Below the pieces are notes generated by a model that saw nothing but the letters and a program-made list of their open reading frames with translations, did no database searches and was not told the origin of the DNA. From Flavobacterium sp. UBA6135 (GTDB taxonomy: Bacteria; Bacteroidota; Bacteroidia; Flavobacteriales; Flavobacteriaceae), in contig NZ_DIVJ01000010.1 in NCBI RefSeq assembly GCF_002428305.1, positions 62,001-126,000 on the forward strand: 64,000 bases of DNA, read 5' to 3'. Made by a program: the position numbers and the translations under genes. This document shows positions 27,112 through 35,389 of the stretch, piece after piece (the stretch's first letter is position 1; every line of letters begins with the position of its first letter).

Positions 27112-28745
27112 TATTTAAGTATTTTGTTGTATTCAGTAGGATTGTTCAATAAAGTGGTTGCTTTTTTTACTTCAGAATTATTTAAAATATAGTAAGCATA
27201 TAAACCTTCTTTGTATTGGTATCTTTTAATTAATTCATCCGTTAATAATTGCATTATTTCTGCTTTGTTTTTATTCAGCTGCAATTCTTCACTTTTCTGT
27301 AAAGCGGCTAAAAGATTTTGATATTCTGTTTTGATATTCTCATCAATTTTTTCTTTTTGTGCAGCTTCCAATGTTTTTTTCAAAGCTTTTTCGGTTTCTG
27401 TATCAAATGAAAAGTTTTTCTTTTTTAAGAAGATTTTGAACTCTGAAAAATCAGCATCAGTAAGTTGCGGAACTTTTGCACCTAGAGATGGATTTTTATA
27501 ATAATAAATCGTAGCAAAGTCAAAAACAGCATCATTTTTTTGTAAAGCTTCAGCAATTGCACTAAGTTGCGTTTCTACTAAAACTACATCAGGCAATATA
27601 CCACCTCCGTCATAAACGGTTCTTCCGCCTCTTGTTTTAAAAGCGGTAAAGTTTTTTTCCTCATTTTTAATGGCTTTTCCGTTTGCATCTTTTTTTGAAT
27701 AATCCAAAGCTTGAATGCATCTTCCTGTTGGAGTGTAATATCTGGAAATAGTAACTTTTACTTGTGTGCCATAGGTTAAATCCATTGGTCTTTGAACTAA
27801 ACCTTTTCCAAAACTTCTACTTCCAACAACCACAGCACGATCTAAATCTTGCAAAGCACCCGAAACAATTTCAGACGCAGAAGCACTTTTTCCATCAACC
27901 AAAACCACTAACGGAATTTCAGTATCAATAGGATTTCTGGTCGTTTTGTAAGTAACATTGTGTTTGTCAATTTTTGATTTTGTGGTAACAATTACTTCCC
28001 CTTTTGGAACAAATAAATTACAAATATTTACCGCTTCACCAAGCAACCCCCCCGGATTTCCCCTTAAGTCAAGAATGATTCTGTCAACACCTTGATTTTT
28101 TAAATCCATTAAAGCCGCTTGTGTTTCTTGAGAAGCTTTTCTGTTGAATTGAGAAAGCACAATATAGCCAGTATTATCGTTGGTTTTTCCGTAGAACGGA
28201 ACGGCTTTAACGTCCACTTCATCAAGTACCAAATCGGCAGTTAAAGTTTTTCCTTGACGGATAAATTTTAGTGCAACTTTTGCGTTTTTTGCTCCTTTTA
28301 ATAATTGCGAAGCATCTTCTTTGAAATCAGCTAAATTCACATCGCCAATTTGAATAATTTCGTCACCTGCTTTTAATCCTGCTTTGTCAGCCGGATAACC
28401 TTTATAGGGTTCTTTGATTATTATTTTTCCCTCTTTTCGGGTAATCATGGCACCAATTCCGGTATATTCTCCGGTGTTGTTAATTTTGAATTTTACTACA
28501 TCAGCTTCATTAAAATAGTTGGTATAAGGATCTAAATCGGCCAACATGCTTTTAATGGCTTTATCCATTAATTCACCCGGATTGGTTTCGTCAACATAAT
28601 TCATATTCACCGTTTTATATAAATTGGTGAAGATTTCAATTTGTTTTGCAATTTCAAAAAAATCTTTGCTGAAACTCATTCCAACAAACAAGAAACCCGA
28701 TAAAATAATTGGAACTATATAACGCTTTTTGATTTTTGTAAACAT
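27111..28745 (-). CDS. S41 family C-terminal-processing peptidase
   Basis: Periplasmic or membrane-anchored serine protease of the CtpA/Prc group. An N-terminal hydrophobic anchor (about residues 8-24) is followed by the S41 helical region, a PDZ domain (about 90-175, GEYTGIGAMI to GDEIIQIGDV) and the protease core. The catalytic Ser289 lies in SASASE and Lys314 in FGKGLVQ, 25 residues apart as in the CtpA family. A helical C-terminal extension (about 430-544) resembles other Bacteroidota members. Length (544 aa) is normal. It is the third gene of the rnpA-DUF4349-S41-OmpA run, 4 nt after the DUF4349 gene. Confidence 0.93.
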   Translation of the reverse strand: MFTKIKKRYIVPIILSGFLFVGMSFSKDFFEIAKQIEIFTNLYKTVNMNYVDETNPGELMDKAIKSMLADLDPYTNYFNEADVVKFKINNTGEYTGIGAMITRKEGKIIIKEPYKGYPADKAGLKAGDEIIQIGDVNLADFKEDASQLLKGAKNAKVALKFIRQGKTLTADLVLDEVDVKAVPFYGKTNDNTGYIVLSQFNRKASQETQAALMDLKNQGVDRIILDLRGNPGGLLGEAVNICNLFVPKGEVIVTTKSKIDKHNVTYKTTRNPIDTEIPLVVLVDGKSASASEIVSGALQDLDRAVVVGSRSFGKGLVQRPMDLTYGTQVKVTISRYYTPTGRCIQALDYSKKDANGKAIKNEEKNFTAFKTRGGRTVYDGGGILPDVVLVETQLSAIAEALQKNDAVFDFATIYYYKNPSLGAKVPQLTDADFSEFKIFLKKKNFSFDTETEKALKKTLEAAQKEKIDENIKTEYQNLLAALQKSEELQLNKNKAEIMQLLTDELIKRYQYKEGLYAYYILNNSEVKKATTLLNNPTEYNKILK

Positions 28746-28749
28746 GATA

Positions 28750-29565
28750 TTATTGATTTTTTCTTTTTAATGTTTTTCTAACAAAGATGAAAATTGCAAC
28801 TAAAATAAGAATAAAAGGCCAAATATGAAGCAATCCAATAAGGAAACTCGATATTCCGTTCCATCCGGATTTTATAGCATTCCACATTTTTGTACCATAA
28901 GAAACAGTTGCATAATCTGCTTTGGCCACTTTTTTATAAAATTCTATTTGGATGGTGCTCAACGAAATTTTATTTTGAAGGTAATTTAATTGTCCCTCTT
29001 TGGCTTCAATTTCTTCACGAATGGCAGATAGTTCTTTTTCAATTTCTAAAATTTCGGAGACTTTCACTGCTTTTTTCAATAATTCCAAATAGCGTTCTTC
29101 CAAGGTTTTTTTTGCCTTAATCCTAGCTGATAAGTCAATATATTCAGCTGTTACATCTCTTGACGAAATTTCCTTTCGGTCAAAATAGGCAACATCTTTT
29201 CCGATTTCATTTAAAAAAGCATCAAAATTTTTATTCGGAATTCGTATAATCAAATGTTTATAAATGGAATTATAATCTTTTCCTTCAGAATCATTTTGAA
29301 GATAGGCATTGTGTTTTTTTAAACCTGAGAGAATCTGCTCGTAAGTTGTTTTTAAATCTTGGGTTTCATAGCGGAGCGATGCCTCTCTAATTATTTTACT
29401 TTCCAAATCGGGGGCTTCAAACTTCGTGTCATTAATGGCAATTTTTGAATCCATTTCTTCCATTACAGGCATTGTTTCTCCTACCACAGAAGTTTCATAG
29501 TCAGGATTTCCGCCACATGCTAATGGCAAAACTAAAAACGATAAATAAGCTATTATTGTCTTCAT
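28750..29565 (-). CDS. DUF4349 family lipoprotein
   Basis: Probable lipoprotein with lipobox Cys17 (LPLAC), an alpha/beta domain with KIIREASLRYETQDL (about residues 58-72) and IPNKNFDAFLNEIG, and a central coiled coil (about 145-200, rich in E, K and L). A C-terminal membrane helix (about 245-263, PFILILVAIFIFV) ends in a basic tail, the classic DUF4349 layout. Function is unknown. It is upstream of and 4 nt from the S41 protease gene on the same strand. Confidence 0.85.
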   Translation of the reverse strand: MKTIIAYLSFLVLPLACGGNPDYETSVVGETMPVMEEMDSKIAINDTKFEAPDLESKIIREASLRYETQDLKTTYEQILSGLKKHNAYLQNDSEGKDYNSIYKHLIIRIPNKNFDAFLNEIGKDVAYFDRKEISSRDVTAEYIDLSARIKAKKTLEERYLELLKKAVKVSEILEIEKELSAIREEIEAKEGQLNYLQNKISLSTIQIEFYKKVAKADYATVSYGTKMWNAIKSGWNGISSFLIGLLHIWPFILILVAIFIFVRKTLKRKNQ

Positions 29566-29627
29566 AAAAAAAATTTTAAGTAAAACGGAAAGTTAGCAAT
29601 AATCGTACAGCAATTGTCAGGCCATTT

Positions 29628-30002
29628 TTATTTTTTAATTTCTAGAAGAAATTTTTCAAAGAGCTGAATTGTTTTTTCATTCATTTCTTTAAAACACATG
29701 GTTTCTTTAGATTGATAAAAAAACATAATTGCATAAGGTTTCTCTAGGTTTTCCAACAACATTTTTTTGTTTAAACGATAGCATTCTCTGAGCAGTCTTT
29801 TGTAGTGGTTTCGATTTACAGCATTTTTAAAATGCTTCTTTGAGACGGAAACACCAATTTTAATTTTCTCGTCATTTTCTAACACAACCGGAGCAAAAAC
29901 CAAACGCAACGGATATTTGGAAATCGATTTTCCTTCAGAAAAAAGCAAATCAATATGCTTTTGACTTTTTAATTTTTCGTTTTTGGGATAATTGAAGGAC
30001 AT
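29628..30002 (-). CDS. rnpA: Ribonuclease P protein component
   Basis: Small basic protein subunit that assists RNase P RNA in tRNA 5' processing. The RNR signature KNAVNRNHYKRLLRE is clear in the second half. The longest frame begins at 30026, but a TACCTTTG promoter box covers 30024-30031. The ATG at 30002 (MSFNYPKNEKLKS, 124 aa) also matches the family start, so it is chosen. It lies 62 nt upstream of the DUF4349 gene. rpmH, the usual neighbour, is not adjacent; the ancestral rpmH-rnpA cluster is broken up here. Confidence 0.93.
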   Translation of the reverse strand: MSFNYPKNEKLKSQKHIDLLFSEGKSISKYPLRLVFAPVVLENDEKIKIGVSVSKKHFKNAVNRNHYKRLLRECYRLNKKMLLENLEKPYAIMFFYQSKETMCFKEMNEKTIQLFEKFLLEIKK

Positions 30003-30023
30003 TTTAATTGGATTCTTTCCTGA

Positions 30024-30031
30024 CAAAGGTA
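30024..30031 (-). promoter_or_regulatory. -7 box for rnpA
   Basis: On the minus strand TACCTTTG matches TAnnTTTG. It overlaps the upstream candidate start at 30026 and therefore supports the ATG at 30002 as the real start. Confidence 0.5.
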
Positions 30032-30095
30032 ATCAGAACAGATTAATTCTGCTAAAATCTATTTTTTAGTATCTTTAACAACAAATAAAAGTAAA

Positions 30096-31142
30096 ATGAA
30101 ATTTCTTTCAACACGTTTTTTAGCGGGTCTGTTTTTAGCCTTACTTAGTTGCAATAACAAAGAAAACCAGATAAAACCTCAGGTTGATGCTGTTGAGAAA
30201 TTCTGCATTGTAATTCACGGAGGAGCCGGTACCATTTTAAAAGAAAACATGACAGATTCTTTAGAAGCGGAATACAATCGAGTTTTGGATTTAGCCGTTT
30301 CAAAAGGCTATGAAATTCTTAAAAACGGCGGTAATAGTTTAGATGCTGTAACACAAACTATTATGATTCTAGAAGATTCCCCTTTGTTTAATGCCGGAAA
30401 AGGAGCCGTTTTTACTAACGAAGGGAAAAATGAATTAGACGCATCCATTATGGATGGAAAATCAAAAGCGGCGGGAGCTGTTGCAAGTGTTACCAAGGTA
30501 AAAAACCCAATTACTTTAGCAAGAGCCATTATGGAAGTTTCTGAACATGTGATGATGGTGGGACCCGGAGCAGAAAAATTTGCAGAACAAAACGGAGTGG
30601 AATTAGTGGATCCAAATTACTTTTATACCGTAAAAAGATGGGAAGGTTTGGAAAAAGCAAAAGATCGTGAAAAAACAGAACTAGATCATGCAGCCGCAAT
30701 GCATTATGACCCCATGATAAAGGATCAAAAGTTTGGAACTGTGGGTTGTGTTGCTTTAGATAAAAATGGAAATATCGCTGCCGGAACATCAACCGGTGGC
30801 ATGACCAACAAACGTTATGGACGTGTGGGTGATGCTCCGATTATTGGAGCAGGAACGTATGCTGATAATGCAACCTGTGGAGTTTCTGCAACGGGTTGGG
30901 GTGAGTTTTTTATTCGAAATGTTGTGGCTTATGATATTTCAGCACAAATGCAATATAAAAAAGTTAGTCTAGCAGAAGCCGCCAAAGAAACAATTCAGAA
31001 AAAAGTACCCGAAATGGGTGGAGATGGTGGAATTATTGCTATTGATAAAGACGGAAACATTATCATGGAATTCAATACAGCCGGAATGTACAGGGCTTCT
31101 ATTGACAAATCAGGAATAAAAACAATTGCTATTTATAAATAA
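30096..31142 (+). CDS. Isoaspartyl peptidase/L-asparaginase family lipoprotein
   Basis: Ntn-hydrolase of the plant-type asparaginase/isoaspartyl-dipeptidase family, made as a precursor that cleaves itself before the catalytic Thr. That residue is Thr215 in FGTVGCVAL; STGGMTNKRYGRVGD follows as substrate-binding sequence. The N-terminal subunit begins VIHGGAGTI. Unlike cytoplasmic relatives, it has a signal peptide with lipobox Cys19 (ALLSC), so it probably acts in the periplasm or at the outer membrane on asparagine or isoaspartyl peptides. Length (348 aa) is normal. It is divergent from rnpA. Confidence 0.92.
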   Translation: MKFLSTRFLAGLFLALLSCNNKENQIKPQVDAVEKFCIVIHGGAGTILKENMTDSLEAEYNRVLDLAVSKGYEILKNGGNSLDAVTQTIMILEDSPLFNAGKGAVFTNEGKNELDASIMDGKSKAAGAVASVTKVKNPITLARAIMEVSEHVMMVGPGAEKFAEQNGVELVDPNYFYTVKRWEGLEKAKDREKTELDHAAAMHYDPMIKDQKFGTVGCVALDKNGNIAAGTSTGGMTNKRYGRVGDAPIIGAGTYADNATCGVSATGWGEFFIRNVVAYDISAQMQYKKVSLAEAAKETIQKKVPEMGGDGGIIAIDKDGNIIMEFNTAGMYRASIDKSGIKTIAIYK

Positions 31143-31340
31143 TTAGATAATCTTGAGTTTTTTTCAATCCTTTTATCTCGGTCATTTGCTGAAAAATAAA
31201 TAATATCTAGTTTTACATCAGTTCTAATTGACTTTAGAAATTAGAATTTAAAAAAAGTTATAAAATCCCATTGTTTTTTAACTATCAAAATTAATTTCTT
31301 GTGAAATTATTCTTAGTTTAGTAAACCAATTTATCTCACA

Positions 31341-32765
31341 ATGAAAAAATTATTTATTTTATCGTTTTGTTTTTTTATGCAATCTTCGTTTGCAAATGAA
31401 TTGTATAAAATTAAAGTAGAAAAAAATCAAAAAATACAAGGAACCCTTAGTGCTGAGTTGAGTGATAATGCAACTATTCATTTTGTGTTTACTAAAAATT
31501 CAGAATCCAAAAAATTTGAAATCATCCCGATTTTTGTAGATTCAAATAAACAACCAAAGCAACTGGATATGTTTGAATCGTCAGAAATTCCGAGTATTCT
31601 CTCTTATCATAAAAACGGGTCTATTGTAACGCTTTCTAATTTTTATGAAAAGAAAAAAGAATTACAACGAATTGATTTTGATGTGAATTCCGGAAAATTT
31701 CAATCAACTACCACCAAAGATTTTTCTAATCCGAAGAATATTTTTCGCTTAAGCGATCAAACGGTTTTTGTTGATTTTGATAAAACAAAAAACAAGTTGT
31801 CTACAATATCTTTTTCCAATTCAAAAGAAATGAAAGAAGATAAATTTGAATTTTCTGCAACAGAATTCAATAATTTCAAAGCCTTTTTTAACGAAACGCC
31901 GCAAGAAGTGAACCAAAATGAATTTGTAAAAAACGGACCGATTTCTAAACGAAAAAGTTATTTTTCTGACAATAAATTAATTTTTACTTCCGAGAAAGAC
32001 AAAAGCAATATTCAGGTGTTAACTTTACAACTTGACGGAAGCAAACAATATAAATTTACTGATTTTGACTTTAATTACCCCAAAGATATTAAAGACCAAA
32101 ACACGTATGTGGTAGACAACATGCTTCTGTCTGTAGCCGTTTCAAAAGAAGATGTTGTGTTGAATTCTTTTGACATGACTACCAAAAAAGCAACAAAAAG
32201 CATCTCATTACAAAATGATTTAAAGCTTAGACTTAGTGCAGAAAACCGAGACAAATTTATTCAAAGTGCCGCCAAAAACGCAATGAAACCTACCGTTACG
32301 GTTAATAAAACAAAAGACCCAAATAAGTTGTTGGTACTATTGGATCATGTTAATAAGAACACGTATAATTATAATCACAATTGGTGGCATTTTCATTGGA
32401 TGATGATGAATCAACAGCAAATGATGCAACAGCAAATGATGCGTCAACAGCAGCAAATGATAAAACAATCGATGCCTAGAGGTTTTGGACCCAACATGGA
32501 ATATTATGATGCTTTAGCGATGGTATATTTCAACAAAAGTGAGCTAAAGCCCATTCAATTTGTCATAGACTCAAATCTAAACCTTGACGAAGCCTCTGGA
32601 GCAGAAACAATACATAAATCAATCGAACGTGATGATTATCTAGAAAAATTTAAAGATGATAAATCACTTAAAGAATTATCGGCAGGCTTTACATCTACAG
32701 ATTTCAGATATATTTATTTTGATAAAAAGAATGAAACGGTTTATTTAAAATTGGAAAGTTTGTAA
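31341..32765 (+). CDS. Secreted protein of unknown function with Met/Gln-rich repeat
   Basis: I do not recognise a family. The protein has 474 aa and a signal peptide ending SSFAN (about residue 19). The body is rich in beta-strand-like, charged sequence without obvious enzymatic motifs. Near residues 348-378 a stretch with HNWWHFHW is followed by QQQMM-type repeats, giving a His/Trp/Met/Gln-rich patch that could bind metal or act as a flexible linker; both are speculation. The gene stands alone, with about 200 bp of non-coding DNA on each side. A related-looking small secreted gene follows on the same strand. Confidence 0.65.
   Translation: MKKLFILSFCFFMQSSFANELYKIKVEKNQKIQGTLSAELSDNATIHFVFTKNSESKKFEIIPIFVDSNKQPKQLDMFESSEIPSILSYHKNGSIVTLSNFYEKKKELQRIDFDVNSGKFQSTTTKDFSNPKNIFRLSDQTVFVDFDKTKNKLSTISFSNSKEMKEDKFEFSATEFNNFKAFFNETPQEVNQNEFVKNGPISKRKSYFSDNKLIFTSEKDKSNIQVLTLQLDGSKQYKFTDFDFNYPKDIKDQNTYVVDNMLLSVAVSKEDVVLNSFDMTTKKATKSISLQNDLKLRLSAENRDKFIQSAAKNAMKPTVTVNKTKDPNKLLVLLDHVNKNTYNYNHNWWHFHWMMMNQQQMMQQQMMRQQQQMIKQSMPRGFGPNMEYYDALAMVYFNKSELKPIQFVIDSNLNLDEASGAETIHKSIERDDYLEKFKDDKSLKELSAGFTSTDFRYIYFDKKNETVYLKLESL
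32409..32465 (+). repeat. 15-bp tandem repeat encoding QQQMM
   Basis: CAACAGCAAATGATG occurs at 32412-32426 and again at 32427-32441. After one inserted codon a variant copy (with an extra CAG) follows. The repeat is in frame and produces a Met/Gln-rich segment in the secreted unknown protein. Confidence 0.8.
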
Positions 32766-32961
32766 TTGAAAGCAAAAAGGAACCAGACAACATCTTACTA
32801 TCAATAAAAATGAACTAAACATATATTTTTTTCAATTTATTAAACGGATGTTTGATTAAAATTATATAACAAATAGAAAAAATTACGTAACACAAAAACT
32901 ACTTTATTGCACAATCTTTGCTTGTCAGTTCATACTATAACAAAACTAAAAAGTAAAGATC

Positions 32962-33399
32962 ATGAAAACAATTAAATTTATACTGTTAGGATTATTGTTG
33001 AGTAGTTTTACTATGCAATCACAAGTTTCCGTAAACGTAAACCTTGGAAAACCTCCGGTTTGGGCACCTGCAGATAGAGTTGAAGTGCAATACTACTATT
33101 TGCCGGAAGTAGATGTTTATTATGATGTACCTGCACAACGATTTATTTATATTAGAAACGGCCGTTGGCATCATTCGGCAGCACTTCCTGCCAAGTACAG
33201 AGGTTACAATTTAAACGGAGCAAATATTGTTTACCTTACTGATTATAGAGGAAATGCACCTTATAAATTTCATAAAAGTCATAAAGCAAAATATGGAAAT
33301 CGTGGCAATGCTTATGTTGTGAAACAAACTAAACATAAGAATAATTCCAAAAAAGCTACCGGAAAGGGAAAAGCTCGTGGAAAAGGAAATAAAAACTAA
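32962..33399 (+). CDS. Small secreted protein with basic C-terminal tail
   Basis: Unknown protein of 145 aa. A signal peptide (about residues 1-20, ending TMQSQ) precedes a Tyr/Pro/Val-rich region (VEVQYYYLPEVDVYYDVPAQ, about 40-59) and RNGRWHHSAALPAKYRGY. Short proteins of this kind are common in Flavobacteriaceae but have no assigned role that I know. The last 40 residues are strongly basic and low complexity (KNNSKKATGKGKARGKGNKN), which suggests binding to acidic polymers such as DNA, teichoic-like material or LPS; this is inferred. It is followed by a bidirectional terminator. Confidence 0.7.
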   Translation: MKTIKFILLGLLLSSFTMQSQVSVNVNLGKPPVWAPADRVEVQYYYLPEVDVYYDVPAQRFIYIRNGRWHHSAALPAKYRGYNLNGANIVYLTDYRGNAPYKFHKSHKAKYGNRGNAYVVKQTKHKNNSKKATGKGKARGKGNKN

Positions 33400-33460
33400 T
33401 AAATATTGTTCTAGTTACTGTTTCTTCGATAGAATTATAGCATTTATAGTTTTAAAAACA

Positions 33461-33486
33461 AAAAATCCGGACACGTCCGGATTTTT
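33461..33486. terminator. Bidirectional terminator between convergent genes
   Basis: AAAAATCCGGA (33461-33471) pairs perfectly with TCCGGATTTTT (33476-33486) across a CACG loop, with extra Ts after it. It lies 62 nt after the small secreted protein gene and 3 nt past the M1 peptidase stop. Confidence 0.88.
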
Positions 33487-33488
33487 TT

Positions 33489-35372
33489 CTAATTTTCTTT
33501 AGGATATATATTGTTCTCCTTATTCACATCGGCCATTAAGCCACTTGGATCAATCACAACGGATTTAATTTTAGATTTACCTTGTGAGAGTGAGAATTCA
33601 TAGGTTGGATAAGCCCAATCCCATCCTTTTAAAACCGTTCGTTTTATTTGTGGATAAGGGTTTTCTTTTTCCCATCGCATCAATGGGTTTGGGATATAAT
33701 AACTTTCAACAGTTCCGTCTTCATAAGCTACCAAAATATCCAAAGGCATTGGCATTCTTCCGATGCGTTCAAGGGTGATTTTTCCGTTATCGTCAATGTT
33801 TTTAATACTGTAATCAATCGTATTGGTAGTTTGAGTCCAATCCACCAAATACCAGTCTAAAACCGCTCCCGAAACGCGTTCAGCAGAACGTTTAAAGTCG
33901 TTTGGTGTTGGGTGCGTAAATTTATAATCGTGGTAAAAACGTTTTAAGGTTTTAAACATGTTATCCATTCCAATTACATAAGCCAATTGGGTCAAGAAAA
34001 CCGTTCCTTTGCTGTAAGATGAAATACCATATACCATGTTTTCATCAAAACGATCGGCATGTGTAGATTGCGGTTGTTCACGACCTGTACTTACCATATA
34101 AAAATAGTTGTTATAAGCACTTTGAAACGGGTTGTCGTCTTCTTTTTTGTTTTTAGGAGGCATCACTTGCTTCATTGCCAAATCGGATATAAAGGAAGTA
34201 AATCCTTCGTCCATCCACTCATGTTTACTTTCGTTGGTTGCTAAAACATGCTGAAACCAAGTGTGAGCCAATTCATGTGCGGTGACACCAACCAAACTAG
34301 GCAACGAACGTTTCCCTGTTATCAAAGTACACATGGCATATTCCATACCACCATCACCACCTTGAATAACAGAATATTGTTTGTAGGGATAAGTTCCGAT
34401 TGCATTATTGAAAAAAGTCAATAATTCAGCCGTTTTAGGTTGTAGTGCTTTCCAATTTTCAATGATTTCTTTATCATTTTTATATAAGAAATGAAGTTCA
34501 ACACCATTGTCACCTATAATTTTATCATGAATAAAATCATTGTCAGCACCCCAGGCAAAATCATGAACCTTTGGTGCCACAAAATGCCACGTGAGGTTTT
34601 TGGTTTTTTTAGGATGTTTTACTTCTACACCTTCGTCTTGGTAGCCATGACCAATTTCGTTTTTGTTTTGCAAATAGCCCGAGGCTCCAATCGTATAATT
34701 TTTATCAATCGAAATTTTCACATCATAATTTCCCCAAACACCGTGAAATTCTCTACCAATGTAAGGATCAGCATGCCAACCTTCAAAATCAAATTCACAC
34801 ATTTTAGGATACCATTGCGTCATTGAAAGAGCCACACCTTCAGCACTATTTCTTCCCGAACGACGAATCTGCTCCGGAACTTGTCCGTCAAAATCTAACG
34901 TAAATGTCGATTTTGATTTAGGAAGAATCGGTTTTACTAAAGTAACTTCCAAAATGGTTCCCACTACTTTTGTTGAAGCAACTTGACCGTCTTGTTTGAA
35001 ATTAGTGATTTTTAAATACCCAATTTGATCCGGTTTTAAGGTGGAAATTCTACTTTCTTTGACTTCTTTGTCGCCAACTTTAAAGCTTTTCACCATTCGT
35101 TTGTCAGGATCGGTGATGGTTTGCAAACGAATATCCATTTCACTTCCGGGCTGAAACGCATTTAAATACAAATGATAAAAAACCTTGTGAAGCGTATCCG
35201 GCGAATTGTTAGTATATTCTAATGTCTGTGTTCCTTTATATTGAAAGGTTTTTACATCCATAGCCAACTCCATAGTGTAATCAGCTTGTTGTTGCCAATA
35301 GCCTGGATTTGGATTTTGAGCAACAAGCTGCAATAGCATGAATGAAAAAACAAAGGAAATGGAGTATTTCAT
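33489..35372 (-). CDS. Secreted M1 family zinc metallopeptidase
   Basis: Exported aminopeptidase-like enzyme. A signal peptide ends LQLVAQ (about residue 19). An N-terminal beta-saddle domain is followed by the catalytic motif HELAH (366-370) with the third zinc ligand Glu389, which is exactly HEXXH-X18-E. The GAMEN-type exopeptidase motif appears as GGMEYAM (about 330-336). The C-terminal part (about 520-627) is beta-rich. Length (627 aa) matches Bacteroidota M1 proteins. It starts 17 nt after the subtilisin-like gene and is likely co-transcribed with it, giving a secreted peptidase pair for protein degradation. Confidence 0.92.
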   Translation of the reverse strand: MKYSISFVFSFMLLQLVAQNPNPGYWQQQADYTMELAMDVKTFQYKGTQTLEYTNNSPDTLHKVFYHLYLNAFQPGSEMDIRLQTITDPDKRMVKSFKVGDKEVKESRISTLKPDQIGYLKITNFKQDGQVASTKVVGTILEVTLVKPILPKSKSTFTLDFDGQVPEQIRRSGRNSAEGVALSMTQWYPKMCEFDFEGWHADPYIGREFHGVWGNYDVKISIDKNYTIGASGYLQNKNEIGHGYQDEGVEVKHPKKTKNLTWHFVAPKVHDFAWGADNDFIHDKIIGDNGVELHFLYKNDKEIIENWKALQPKTAELLTFFNNAIGTYPYKQYSVIQGGDGGMEYAMCTLITGKRSLPSLVGVTAHELAHTWFQHVLATNESKHEWMDEGFTSFISDLAMKQVMPPKNKKEDDNPFQSAYNNYFYMVSTGREQPQSTHADRFDENMVYGISSYSKGTVFLTQLAYVIGMDNMFKTLKRFYHDYKFTHPTPNDFKRSAERVSGAVLDWYLVDWTQTTNTIDYSIKNIDDNGKITLERIGRMPMPLDILVAYEDGTVESYYIPNPLMRWEKENPYPQIKRTVLKGWDWAYPTYEFSLSQGKSKIKSVVIDPSGLMADVNKENNIYPKEN

Positions 35373-35389
35373 GAGAGTTGAATTTATAA

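Noticed and set aside
33649..33657. TGTGGATAA, a perfect DnaA-box complement
   Set aside because: It is a single copy inside the M1 peptidase gene; no cluster of DnaA boxes or unwinding element was found, so it does not mark an origin.
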